Shown here one piece after another: positions 18,343 to 26,212 of a DNA stretch of 32,490 nt. The notes beneath the pieces were generated by a model, which worked only from the letters and a program-made list of their open reading frames with translations, had not been told where the DNA came from and ran no database searches. Both the position numbers and the translations under genes were made by a program. The DNA is from an uncultured Saprospiraceae bacterium (GTDB taxonomy: Bacteria; Bacteroidota; Bacteroidia; Chitinophagales; Saprospiraceae): assembly GCA_937872405.1 (NCBI GenBank), contig CALMSP010000212.1:1-32490 (forward strand), given 5' to 3'. The stretch's first letter is position 1, and every line of letters starts with the position of its first letter.

Positions 18343-18361
18343 TATCTTTGATAAAAAGATA
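18343..18361 (+). promoter_or_regulatory. Possible transposase promoter in a small inverted repeat
   Basis: TATCTTTG (18343-18350) matches TAnnTTTG and ends 12 nt before the transposase ATG. The first seven bases are also the left arm of a perfect 7-bp inverted repeat (TATCTTT, 18343-18349; AAAGATA, 18355-18361). No -33 TTTG is correctly spaced. Confidence 0.4.
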
Positions 18362-18362
18362 A

Positions 18363-19262
18363 ATGCCAATTAAATATCAAGACATTCGTAATGAACGGCA
18401 ATGGAAGGCCAGTACCGGATTATCGGAGAAACAGTTTTTGGAATTAGCGCTGGAATTCGCCAAGGCATACGAAAACTTTTTCGGAGTTTCGATGCAGGAA
18501 CGCCAGAGTAATTCCACTTCAGAGAGCACCTTCAAAACCTACAAACACCTGCTATTCTTTACCTTGTTCAGCATCAAAAGCGGGGTGACTTACGATGTGC
18601 TGGGCCTTATGTTCGGTTTGGATGGTGTCAATGCGCATCAGAATCAGGCGCTGGGTCTTCGGATATTGCGTGCTGCTTTGAAAGCGAGCGGAAACTTGCC
18701 CAAGCGCACTTATGAAAGCGTTAAGAAGTTCAAAGAACACTGGAGTCAAGAAGACGAAATCTTCATCAACGCTACGGAGCAGCGCAGACAAAGGCCTTCT
18801 GATACTGAAGAACAGAAGAACGATTACAGCGGTAAAAAAAAGCCCACACCGTAAAAATGCTTTTACTAACGAATTCCAAAAAGCGCATCAAGTTCTTGAG
18901 TAAAGCTTACTGCGGCTCTGCCCATGACTACGCGATGCTCAAAATGGAATTGCCCCAGCATCAAGGCTTTGGTTGGATGCGCACCATCTGCATGTGGATC
19001 CGGGATTTTTTGGCATTGCTAAGGATTACAGCGCACAAGTCATCAGCATACCATTCAAAAAGTCAAAGAACAAGCCGCTCACCGAAGAGCAAAAAAAGCG
19101 AACAAGCAAATGAGTTCAATCCAGGTAAAAGTAGAGCATTCTATTGGTGGATTCAAACGATATCGGTTTCTTTCAGACCGTTTAAGATGCCGTGATTTTC
19201 ATCTTTATGATTTAGTGGCAGAGGTCTGCGCCGGATTATGGAATTTTACACTAACCCATTGA
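18363..19262 (+). pseudogene. IS5-family transposase, frameshifted
   Basis: An N-terminal helix-turn-helix part (to about residue 115) precedes a DDE domain whose markers fall in three frames. Frame 1 (18363-18854) ends in QRPSDTEEQKNDYSGKKK. After the A8 run at 18834-18841 the match continues one base back as AHTVKMLLLTNSKKRIKFLSKAYCGSAHDYAML. Near 18975 it shifts back again to HVDPGFFGIAKDYSAQVISIPFKK, and after the A7 run at 19091-19097 a third time to KVEHSIGGFKRYRFLSDRLRCRD, ending in LWNFTLTH and TGA at 19262. Each break equals one missing base. The first catalytic Asp (family pattern DATE or DGTE) is Asn136 (INATE); the second Asp (18997) and the Glu (19134) remain. Restored, it would be about 300 residues, the normal family length. 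Confidence 0.8.
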
Positions 19263-19284
19263 TTTACACAATACAACAACTCTA

Positions 19285-19579
19285 GTAGATTTCTAATTTT
19301 AAAAGATACGGTATAATTTTAAACTATTGAACTTGACTACCCAAAAAACAAAACCCAAACAATTTTGACGAAAGAAAAACGGCTAGTAACACAGGTTTTG
19401 CGTCAAGCGGACTGAGGTGTAAACTCGAAGCTTTGTGCTTCTATTCAAGTTCAGTGCTGGTTGACAGTTTATTGCTCCAAACCCCGCCCGAACGCCAAGC
19501 CCCAAAACGTCTGCAAAATCAGAAAAGTAAAGCAACTGATTTGACCCACTGCCAGGCATAATATTTCATCGCTTGATAT
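19285..19579. other. Gene-free stretch between the IS and the S41 protease
   Basis: About 295 bases without a credible gene on either strand. The only structure seen is a small hairpin, GAAGC/GCTTC at 19427-19441. No further transposon remnant can be aligned by eye. It forms the shared 3' flank of the IS (plus strand) and the protease gene (minus strand). Confidence 0.5.
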
Positions 19580-21256
19580 CTAATTATCCGACATTTGCTT
19601 TTGCTGATATTGCGTGAGTGGATTGGAGCGCCGCAGCGTTTGTAGGGCTGTCTTGATCATGGCATCCTCTTCGTTTAGCACAATATAAAATGCCGATTCA
19701 TCAAAAAGATGGCGCGCAATATGCGCCTTGAGCAGTTGCTGTATCTCTGATTTGACCAATGCCAATTGTCGCGTATCTGGCTTCAGCCCGTGCTCTTCGG
19801 CGTAGCCCAGCAATTGTTGCAATAGCTCATCATTCACTTTAAAATTTCGCTTAAACTGTTCCAGCCCATTGTATTTCAAACTTGCGCGTCGGGTATTTAC
19901 ATACCGATAGGAAAACTGCGGAATATGCTGGCGCAACCGATTGAAATAGGCATTGAACAACATGGTGTCGAGCGGAACAAAAATATCAGGCATTATACCG
20001 CCACCACCGTACACGACTCGCCCGCTGGCCGTGTAGAATGGCGTTGTATCCAAAGGTTGGAGCTTAGTTTCGGAAGCTAATTCGCCCGAATGATACCGCT
20101 CCAACAAATCCTTCTGATACTTATCCAAGTCCTTGTAAGGCTTTTGAATAGATCGTCCAGAAGGCGTATAATATCGTGCGATAGTCAAGCGCAAAGCGGA
20201 GCCGTCGCGCAGCGCATATTGCTCCTGCACCAGCCCCTTGCCAAACGAGCGCCGCCCGATGATGTACGCGCGATCTTGGTCTTGCAATGCGCCCGCCACT
20301 ATTTCGCTGGCCGATGCAGAACCTTCATCAATCAGCACCGCAATTTTATCAATATGAAACAGGGCGCGCCCAGTGGTTTCGTAATTGTTGCGATGCACTG
20401 CTCGCCCTTCTGTATAGACCAATAGCTTATCCTTTTGCCGAAAGAGTTGACTCAATATATTGGTTGCCTGCTGCAAATAGCCGCCAGGATTCTGCCGCAG
20501 ATCAATCACTAAGTCCTTCATGCCTTTTTTATCCACCAAAGTTTCTAACTGCCGCATAAATTCTTCGTGCGTAGTAGCGCTGAAGCGGCTGATTTTGATG
20601 TATCCGGTTTTATCGTCGAGCATGTAGGCAGCATCCACGCTATGAACGGGAATGGCGTCGCGGCGAATACGGAAGTAACGCACATTGGTTTCCTGCCCGC
20701 GCAAAATGCCAATACGTACCTCGCTTCCCTTCGCACCGCGCAACAAGCGCATCACCCCCGCCGAAGTGATGCCGTTGCCGGCAATAATCGAATCCTCTAC
20801 TTCCACGATTTGATCGCCAGCAAGCACGCCCGCCGCTTGAGCCGGTCCGCCCGACAGTGGCGCTACCACCACAACGGTATCCTCAAGGATAATAAATTCT
20901 ACCCCGATGCCATCAAAGTTGCCATCCAACTGATCGTTGACTTCTTGTAACTGGTCGCTGGTGATGTAAGAAGAATGCGGATCTAATTGTCTTAAAATGC
21001 TATTGATGGCTTCGTCTATCAGTTGATTACGATCTACTTCTTGCACGTATTTGGCTTCAATATAGCGCAGCAATTCCTCTATTTTACTGTGCTGCCCGGT
21101 ACCCCCTACGGCGCCGCTTTGAATATCGCTGACTACTGTTGGCATCTGTGATTGCAACCGCATGCCGATGAGCATACCTGCTACCAGCACTACCGCAAAG
21201 AGTAGCGGTAGCCAAATGTTGAGCCTTCCTGGGCTTGTATATTCAGTCTCTTGCAT
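19580..21256 (-). CDS. S41 carboxy-terminal processing protease (CtpA/Prc-like)
   Basis: A 558-residue protease with an N-terminal membrane anchor (about 13-34, IWLPLLFAVVLVAGMLIGM), so the catalytic part is periplasmic. A PDZ domain (about 85-175: DGIGVEF, LSGGPAQAAGVLAGDQIVEV) binds substrate C-termini. The S41 core contains DLRQNPGG and the motif SASASE (313-318, S315 the likely nucleophile) with K340 in SFGKG as general base; the 25-residue Ser-Lys spacing is the family norm. The C-terminal 150 residues are helical and probably lineage-specific. Such proteases trim or degrade envelope proteins. It stands alone, convergent with the IS and divergent from the Lrp gene. Confidence 0.92.
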   Translation of the reverse strand: MQETEYTSPGRLNIWLPLLFAVVLVAGMLIGMRLQSQMPTVVSDIQSGAVGGTGQHSKIEELLRYIEAKYVQEVDRNQLIDEAINSILRQLDPHSSYITSDQLQEVNDQLDGNFDGIGVEFIILEDTVVVVAPLSGGPAQAAGVLAGDQIVEVEDSIIAGNGITSAGVMRLLRGAKGSEVRIGILRGQETNVRYFRIRRDAIPVHSVDAAYMLDDKTGYIKISRFSATTHEEFMRQLETLVDKKGMKDLVIDLRQNPGGYLQQATNILSQLFRQKDKLLVYTEGRAVHRNNYETTGRALFHIDKIAVLIDEGSASASEIVAGALQDQDRAYIIGRRSFGKGLVQEQYALRDGSALRLTIARYYTPSGRSIQKPYKDLDKYQKDLLERYHSGELASETKLQPLDTTPFYTASGRVVYGGGGIMPDIFVPLDTMLFNAYFNRLRQHIPQFSYRYVNTRRASLKYNGLEQFKRNFKVNDELLQQLLGYAEEHGLKPDTRQLALVKSEIQQLLKAHIARHLFDESAFYIVLNEEDAMIKTALQTLRRSNPLTQYQQKQMSDN

Positions 21257-21598
21257 TTTTCTCTAATTCTGGTGTACCATGAAAGGATACCATCGCTTTT
21301 TACATTAAATTATAAACCGTGAATGTTTGTCCCTGCACAATGACATTAATTGCATAATTTTTTATAAAAGCATAATGCCGTGTAGTTATTTCTATGTTAT
21401 AAATAGGCTTTTGGCAGAAGCCATGTTGCTTCATTTGGCTCGCCTCTATGCTATCAATACCACAAAGTAATACAAAAGTAGGCGATAAATGTTGAAAAGC
21501 AACGCTCTTTTGCTACTTATCCGCTCTCGGTGCGGGCGCTTGTATTTCGTACCGACTTTACAAATCATTCACTAATTTTAGGTTTTTCTTAAAACTTC
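21257..21598. other. Divergent intergenic region, protease side
   Basis: About 340 AT-rich bases between the divergent S41 protease and Lrp genes. A direct GCATAAT repeat lies around 21350-21377. I see no complete promoter match for the protease on the minus strand. The promoter of the Lrp gene begins at 21599. Confidence 0.5.
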
Positions 21599-21629
21599 TT
21601 TGATTTTAGAGCGTCTAAAATTAAATTTG
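21599..21629 (+). promoter_or_regulatory. Lrp-gene promoter with perfect palindrome as spacer
   Basis: TTTG (21599-21602) and TAAATTTG (21622-21629) form a full Bacteroidota promoter with a 19-nt spacer. The spacer itself (21603-21621) is a perfect palindrome, ATTTTAGA-GCG-TCTAAAAT, with 8-bp arms and a 3-nt centre. It fits the gap exactly, so a dimeric protein bound there would sit between the two sigma contacts. The regulator may be the adjacent Lrp protein, which would make this an autoregulatory operator; that is inference. Confidence 0.75.
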
Positions 21630-21662
21630 TTGAATTATTCATAATCTAAGAAGACCACTATC

Positions 21663-22142
21663 ATGCACAAGGATTTTGAACTGGATGATTTGGACAAAAA
21701 AATACTGTCTATTTTGATGGTGAATGCTAAACGTCCTTACACGGATATTGCCAAAGAGCTATATGTGTCGGGGGGTACTATTCATGTACGTATGAAAAAA
21801 CTGGAAGAAGCAGGCATTGTAAAGGGCTATAACTTGGATGTGGATTATGATAAATTAGGTTATGATATCAATGCCTTTTTGGGCATTTATCTGGATAAAA
21901 GTTCTTTGTATGAAGATGTTGCCGTTGCACTAAAGGCGATACCTGAAATTGTAGAAGCCTATTACACCACAGGTATTTACAGCATTTTTGCTAAAATTAT
22001 ATGCCGTGATACCAACCACCTACGTAGTGTACTGCATGATAAAATTCAAAAGATACAGGGCATTCAGCGCACGGAAACCTTCATTTCCTTGGATGCCAGC
22101 ATCAACCGCCCTATTGACGTTGTGAATACCTCGGCACCATGA
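21663..22142 (+). CDS. Lrp/AsnC-family transcriptional regulator
   Basis: A 159-residue regulator. The N-terminal winged helix begins LDDLDKKILSILMVNAKRPYTDIAKELYVSGGTIHVRMKKLEEAGIVKGY (the AsnC HTH), and the C-terminal half (about 70-150) is the RAM ligand-binding and dimerisation domain. Family members respond to amino acids and act as dimers up to hexadecamers. Length is typical. The promoter at 21599-21629 contains a palindrome that could be its own operator. No neighbouring metabolic operon identifies its targets; the divergent S41 protease gene is a candidate by position only. Confidence 0.92.
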   Translation: MHKDFELDDLDKKILSILMVNAKRPYTDIAKELYVSGGTIHVRMKKLEEAGIVKGYNLDVDYDKLGYDINAFLGIYLDKSSLYEDVAVALKAIPEIVEAYYTTGIYSIFAKIICRDTNHLRSVLHDKIQKIQGIQRTETFISLDASINRPIDVVNTSAP

Positions 22143-22161
22143 TTCATCAACAACATACAGC

Positions 22162-22174
22162 ACTGATAATCAGT
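22162..22174. promoter_or_regulatory. 13-nt palindrome after the Lrp gene
   Basis: ACTGATAATCAGT is a perfect palindrome around a central A, in the 103-nt gap between the convergent Lrp and rpoD 3' ends. A one-base loop cannot form a good RNA hairpin, so if it is functional a protein site is more likely. It may equally be chance. Confidence 0.25.
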
Positions 22175-22245
22175 TATTTATAAAAAAAACAACACCATGA
22201 AGAACCACTTTTTGATGATGCTTCACGGTGCAGTAGCTGAAGCTA

Positions 22246-23115
22246 TTAGGCGCCAAGGTAGTGCTTCAATAATTTGCTGCGATTAGCGGAGCGCAATTTA
22301 TTGATCGCTTTATCTTTGATCTGGCGCACCCGCTCGCGCGTAAGCCCAAATTTATCGCCAATATCTTCCAGTGACATGGGGTGCTCCACGCCGATGCCAA
22401 AGTATAACTTGATGACATCACACTGCCGGTCGGTAAGCGTGCTAAGCGAGCGCTCAATTTCACGGCGCAGCGATTCATTATATTCCAATTCTTGGTCGGT
22501 GCCGGGGGTAGCTGCATTTTCCAGCACATCGAGCAGCGAATTATCTTCCCCTTCCACAAAAGGCGCATCCATGGATACATGGCGGGCAGCCACACCGAGG
22601 GTTGTTTCCACTTCTTCTGTCGGAATTTCGAGCATCTCCGCGAGTTCTTCAGGTGAAGGTTCGCGCTCAAACTCTTGCTCCAATTCTGAAAACGCCTTAT
22701 TGATTTTATTCAAAGAGCCGACCTTATTTAATGGTAGGCGTACAATGCGCGACTGTTCGGCCAACGCTTGCAGAATAGACTGACGAATCCACCAGACGGC
22801 ATAAGAGATAAATTTGAAGCCCCGCGTTTCGTCGAAGCGCTGAGCGGCCTTAATTAAACCCAGATTACCCTCATTGATCAAGTCGCTAAGCGAAAGCCCT
22901 TGGTTTTGATATTGTTTGGCTACAGAAACCACAAACCGCAGGTTCGCTTTTGTCAGTTTTTCTAAAGCCACCTGGTCGCCCTGTTTGATGCGTTTGGCAA
23001 GTTCTACTTCTTCTTCTGGCGTAAGCAAATCTACTTTGCCAATTTCCTGCAGATATTTCTCCAGCGATTGGCTTTCCCTGTTCGTGATTGACTTGGTGAT
23101 CTTGAGTTGTCTCAT
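22246..23115 (-). CDS. rpoD: Primary sigma factor (sigma-70, Bacteroidota type)
   Basis: A 289-residue housekeeping sigma factor. It lacks the long region 1.1 and non-conserved region of the E. coli protein, as is normal for Bacteroidota. Region 1.2 is [20 protein letters not shown], region 2 runs from [20 protein letters not shown] through [21 protein letters not shown], region 3 follows [12 protein letters not shown], and region 4.2 contains the helix-turn-helix [18 protein letters not shown]. The frame is open to an ATG at 23172, but the family starts at [15 protein letters not shown], which is the ATG at 23115. This factor should recognise the TTTG/TAnnTTTG promoters seen in the window. 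Confidence 0.95.
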   Translation of the reverse strand: MRQLKITKSITNRESQSLEKYLQEIGKVDLLTPEEEVELAKRIKQGDQVALEKLTKANLRFVVSVAKQYQNQGLSLSDLINEGNLGLIKAAQRFDETRGFKFISYAVWWIRQSILQALAEQSRIVRLPLNKVGSLNKINKAFSELEQEFEREPSPEELAEMLEIPTEEVETTLGVAARHVSMDAPFVEGEDNSLLDVLENAATPGTDQELEYNESLRREIERSLSTLTDRQCDVIKLYFGIGVEHPMSLEDIGDKFGLTRERVRQIKDKAINKLRSANRSKLLKHYLGA

Positions 23116-23571
23116 GCACTTAAATCTTTTTTTGTGTTTTACAATGGCGAAATTGCTTTTTCGGTAGCGCAAAGGTCAATAATCAGACTGGATATGAGCA
23201 GCTATACTGCCGCAGCTACTATATTGGCAAGCCAAAATAATGCCCTGTAACTGCCGCTGCTTGAAATGCTCATTGATTGTTGTTACTGTTAAGCCCTATA
23301 GCGTTTATTTTTTCAGGCCACAAAATTAATCCAAATAGACCGTTGTGTCAAGTAGGAATAGGTTATATTCGCTACCTGATTGCTTAGAACGCTCCTTATC
23401 GGGAAATAGTTTGGTATTTAGCGAATAGAAAATTTGCAAAAATCATTTTTTTGCTCTTTATTGCGGTGGAGAAGTGATTTACTTTTCGGGCGGATTGCCC
23501 AGAATTTACAAGGGTTGGTCAAATAAAAACCATATTCAAAAACAAAAAACCTGAATTAACTGACAACTATT
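23116..23571. other. Gene-free divergent region between rpoD and the START-like gene
   Basis: About 456 AT-rich bases. On the minus strand, GACCTTTG (rc of 23170-23177) is one mismatch from a -7 element and could serve rpoD. On the plus strand, TACTTTTC near 23480 is one mismatch from a -7 element for the START-like gene, next to a small GGGC/GCCC hairpin at 23488-23500. Neither has a correctly spaced TTTG. No RNA gene is recognised. Confidence 0.4.
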
Positions 23572-23958
23572 ATGGAACGAGCCAAAGTAACCTTCGAGTT
23601 TTTATTACGGGCTTCTCCAACTATTCTATATCAATTCCTTACGACGCCATCTTGCCTCATCCGATGGTTCTGTGATAACGTAGATATCAACGTCAATACC
23701 TATATCTTTATGTGGGAGGACACTTCGCAAAGCGCCGAATTGGTAGATGATATTGAAGAAGAATTGCTACGCTTTCGCTGGATTGACGGTGACTATGAGG
23801 GCGAATATCTCGAATTCCATATTTCTACGGCGCCAGTGACCGATGAAACGATCTTGGAAATAACGGATTTTTGCGATACAGATGAGGTAGAAGATCAAAA
23901 ACAACTCTGGGACACCCAAATACAACGGCTACTTAAAGCTATGGGCGCTGCAGGCTAA
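23572..23958 (+). CDS. START-like domain protein (Bacteroidota type)
   Basis: A 128-residue soluble protein of the SRPBCC/START helix-grip type: RAKVTFEFLLRASPTILYQFLTTPSCLIRWFCDNVDI at the N-terminus, then YIFMWEDTSQSAELV, LLRFRWIDGDY and a C-terminal helix (LWDTQIQRLLKAMG). It matches the small START-like proteins that are widespread and conserved in Bacteroidota, whose ligand is not established. There is no signal peptide, so it is cytoplasmic. It converges on the lipoprotein gene with 14 nt between the 3' ends. Confidence 0.85.
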   Translation: MERAKVTFEFLLRASPTILYQFLTTPSCLIRWFCDNVDINVNTYIFMWEDTSQSAELVDDIEEELLRFRWIDGDYEGEYLEFHISTAPVTDETILEITDFCDTDEVEDQKQLWDTQIQRLLKAMGAAG

Positions 23959-23972
23959 ACGTTGCATCCGTC

Positions 23973-24398
23973 TCATTGCATCCGATTCATTCCTGCATAA
24001 TATATAAGATACCACTCACCCCCCAATCGAGCAAAACGACGCAAAGTGCCAAACGCACCACTGCGGTGCACAATTTTTTCAATAACCAAATCGTCGCCCA
24101 GAGCGGTCAACTCGCGCCGGAATTCGCCATTCGTTGTATCGAAAGACCGATGTGGTTCCCAGTCTTCCGTATCCCAGCGAAAAGTACCCGCAGCCAGTAG
24201 TTCGCTATCGGCATGAGCCGGCAGCCCTTCCAAAGGGAAGGTAATATGCGCCATCTGGTAGGCTTCATCTTCATGAAATCGCCGATAGAAATTCTCAAAA
24301 TCGCCTGTATTATTGGTTGGGGTGTCGCCCAGTTGATTGCAGGAAAACGCTGTAGCCAATAGGGCCCATCCTGCGCAAATGTAAAAGAACGTTTTCAT
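23973..24398 (-). CDS. Small lipoprotein, DUF4348-like
   Basis: A 141-residue lipoprotein: signal sequence MKTFFYICAGWALLATAFSC with a lipobox ending at Cys20. The mature part has FENFYRRFHEDEAYQMAHITFPLEG, which resembles the F..F...F..D..FQ..RI.FPL opening of DUF4348 proteins of Bacteroidota, and a C-terminal strand pair (RFARLGGEWYLIYYAG). No enzymatic motif is seen. It follows hemD after 10 nt on the same strand and is probably co-transcribed, though a direct role in heme synthesis is not implied. The DUF assignment is from memory. Confidence 0.75.
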   Translation of the reverse strand: MKTFFYICAGWALLATAFSCNQLGDTPTNNTGDFENFYRRFHEDEAYQMAHITFPLEGLPAHADSELLAAGTFRWDTEDWEPHRSFDTTNGEFRRELTALGDDLVIEKIVHRSGAFGTLRRFARLGGEWYLIYYAGMNRMQ

Positions 24399-24408
24399 AA
24401 GCTGTATT

Positions 24409-25083
24409 TTATGAATCCGAAACCGTTTCTAATATCAAGTCGCACATAGCTGCCTCCGAAGGCGCTAAAGCAACATGTATGTTTGGCAAATTGAGCTTAC
24501 GCAATGCGCCCGCAGTTGTTGCGCCAATTGCCATTATTTTTTGTTTGGCTTGCAAGGTATAACGTTGGAAGTACGTTTCCGCATTGAGCGGACTAGTAAA
24601 TACCAGCCAATCGCAGAGCGGTAGGGTAAAATCTTGATGCGCAACGTTGTCATATATAATCAAATCCTCGACCGCGATGCGCCCAGCCAATAGCTTGTGC
24701 ACGGAGCGCCGCGAATGCTTGGCCCGAGGGAAGAGTACGCTGCTTCCAATGGCTTGATTTATAAATAGTTGCGCAGAGGTTTCCGGTTCGCCTGTGCCTA
24801 TAAAATGCACTTGATACCCTGCCGATGCTATTGCTTTGGCTGTACCTGCGCCCAACGCTGCGAGCTTTGCGTGCACGGGTAATTGTTGGTGCTGCACTTG
24901 CTCAAAAAAAAATTGTACTGCCGTTTTGCTATAAAAAAATATCCAATCGGTAGTAGGAATCTTCGGGCAATCCACTGCTACGAATTGCAACAGCGAGGCA
25001 CCAATGACGTCGTATCCGGCTGTTTCGAGCCGTTGTCGGAAAATACTATCGGGCGCTAAGTCCCTGCTGATGAAAACGCGCAT
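24409..25083 (-). CDS. hemD: Uroporphyrinogen-III synthase
   Basis: A 224-residue enzyme that closes hydroxymethylbilane with inversion of ring D to give uroporphyrinogen III. The family is poorly conserved; visible hallmarks are the paired half-domains, WIFFYSKTAVQFFF (about 47-60, the 'FTS..AV..F' motif), DNVAHQDF near the domain crossover, LVFTSPLNAETYFQRY and the closing IMAIGATTAGALRKLNL (the 'aIG..Ta..l' motif). Adjacent hemC, 77 nt upstream on the same strand, makes its substrate and supports the call. Confidence 0.88.
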   Translation of the reverse strand: MRVFISRDLAPDSIFRQRLETAGYDVIGASLLQFVAVDCPKIPTTDWIFFYSKTAVQFFFEQVQHQQLPVHAKLAALGAGTAKAIASAGYQVHFIGTGEPETSAQLFINQAIGSSVLFPRAKHSRRSVHKLLAGRIAVEDLIIYDNVAHQDFTLPLCDWLVFTSPLNAETYFQRYTLQAKQKIMAIGATTAGALRKLNLPNIHVALAPSEAAMCDLILETVSDS

Positions 25084-25160
25084 ATGTGTAAAATTCGCTC
25101 CAGCTAAATTTTGAAAATATTACAAAAAGTAAATAGTCACACAATAAACCTGCCATTTTG

Positions 25161-26069
25161 TTACATCTTTTCACTTTTTTGTAGCGCTTTTACTACATTC
25201 TCTGCAAGGTTAAAACTCGTGCTCGACGACAGGCGCGCCCGCCGTAGCGGCATATCCCAACTATCCGCAACGGCTGCCCACACATGGTAGTTGCCTGAAG
25301 CGTCGCGCTCGCAATATACCCCCAGAGGCATGTGGCAGCCGCCAGCCATCAACTGCAGCACCTTGCGCTCCACATTCGTCACGGCTGATACTTCCGGGTG
25401 GTGAATTTGCCGCAACAACCGTCGCACTTCGAGGTCATCTTTCGTGGTTTGAAATACCAGTACGCCTTGCGCCGGCGCCGGCACCAATTCGCGGGGGCTG
25501 AATGGGGTCACGTACAGATCGGATACGTCCAATTGTAAGCGCTTTAGCCCGGCAGCAGCCAGTACAATAGCGTCGAATTCGCCCTGGCGCAGCTTATCTA
25601 AGCGGGTGGGCACATTCCCTCTTATGTCTTTGATAATCAAATCTTTACGAAAATCTAACAATTGAACTTTCCGACGTGCCGAAGACGTGCCAACCGTAGC
25701 TCCGAGCGGTAAACGAAGCGTTTGGGTAGCATCCTGAGCCGACATTGGGAGCAATAGCCAATCCGCTGGGTCTTCCCGATACGATACCCCCGCCAGCACA
25801 AGCCCCTCTGGCTGCGTAGTTGGCATATCCTTCATGGAATGCACCGCCATATCCACATCGCCACGCAGCAAAGCATCCTCTATCTCCTTGGTAAAGAAGC
25901 CTTTACCTTCAATTTTATCGAAACCCAAATGCTGAATCTGGTCTCCCTTGGTTTTGATAATAACCAGTTCGCTCTGCACCCCCAAAGCGGCTAATTGCTG
26001 CTGCACAAAGCCTGCCTGCCACTGCGCTAAGTGGCTACCACGAGTACCAATTCTGATGATTCTATTCAA
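25161..26069 (-). CDS. hemC: Hydroxymethylbilane synthase (porphobilinogen deaminase)
   Basis: A 302-residue cytoplasmic enzyme that polymerises four porphobilinogens to hydroxymethylbilane. Hallmarks: IRIGTRGSHLAQWQ at the N-terminus, KTKGDQI, VHSMKDMPT, GTSSARRKVQL and DIRGNVPTRLDKL. The dipyrromethane cofactor attaches to C245 in AGGCHMPLG. Both domain 1/2 arginines are retained. The start is TTG at 26069 (MNRIIRIG); no ATG lies at a suitable place and an ATT immediately upstream is the only other candidate. It is the first gene of the hemC-hemD-lipoprotein set, divergent from lpxD. Confidence 0.94.
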   Translation of the reverse strand: MNRIIRIGTRGSHLAQWQAGFVQQQLAALGVQSELVIIKTKGDQIQHLGFDKIEGKGFFTKEIEDALLRGDVDMAVHSMKDMPTTQPEGLVLAGVSYREDPADWLLLPMSAQDATQTLRLPLGATVGTSSARRKVQLLDFRKDLIIKDIRGNVPTRLDKLRQGEFDAIVLAAAGLKRLQLDVSDLYVTPFSPRELVPAPAQGVLVFQTTKDDLEVRRLLRQIHHPEVSAVTNVERKVLQLMAGGCHMPLGVYCERDASGNYHVWAAVADSWDMPLRRARLSSSTSFNLAENVVKALQKSEKM

Positions 26070-26200
26070 AATTTGCTCTCTTTTTTGCGCGAAGGTACAA
26101 AATATTTAGCTTAGCAATAGAACAATAATTATGCCGAGTCCATATGCTACAGGGCACAGCACGGAAGCACCAAAAAAAAATACAAATCAAAAAAACTTGC

Positions 26201-26208
26201 TACCTTTG
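26201..26208 (+). promoter_or_regulatory. -7 promoter element directly before lpxD
   Basis: TACCTTTG matches TAnnTTTG and ends only 4 nt before the lpxD ATG (26213). Transcription from it would start at or within a base or two of the start codon, giving a leaderless mRNA. The upstream 30 nt are A-rich; no TTTG is seen 19 nt upstream. Confidence 0.5.
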
Positions 26209-26212
26209 CCCA

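Larger units (their letters stand above)
18303..19284 (+). mobile_element. Decayed IS5-family insertion sequence
   Basis: TAGAGTTGT (18303-18311) is matched by its exact reverse complement ACAACTCTA (19276-19284). If the terminal repeats are GAGTTGT/ACAACTC, the flanking TA on each side would be a 2-bp target duplication and the element would be about 978 bp, a normal size for the IS427-like part of the IS5 family. Between the ends lies one transposase gene broken by three frame changes. The boundaries are tentative because the matched ends are short. Confidence 0.65.

Noticed and set aside
19285..19579. Integron attC site or further transposon remnant
   Set aside because: There is no cassette-type inverse core sequence pair, no integrase and no readable protein fragment; only a 5-bp hairpin is seen.
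23116..23172. Longer sigma factor starting at 23172
   Set aside because: Bacteroidota RpoD begins at [15 protein letters not shown], which corresponds to the ATG at 23115.
26144..26212. Longer LpxD starting at 26144
   Set aside because: The extra 23 residues are Lys/Gln-rich and unlike any LpxD N-terminus, and the -7 element lies inside them.
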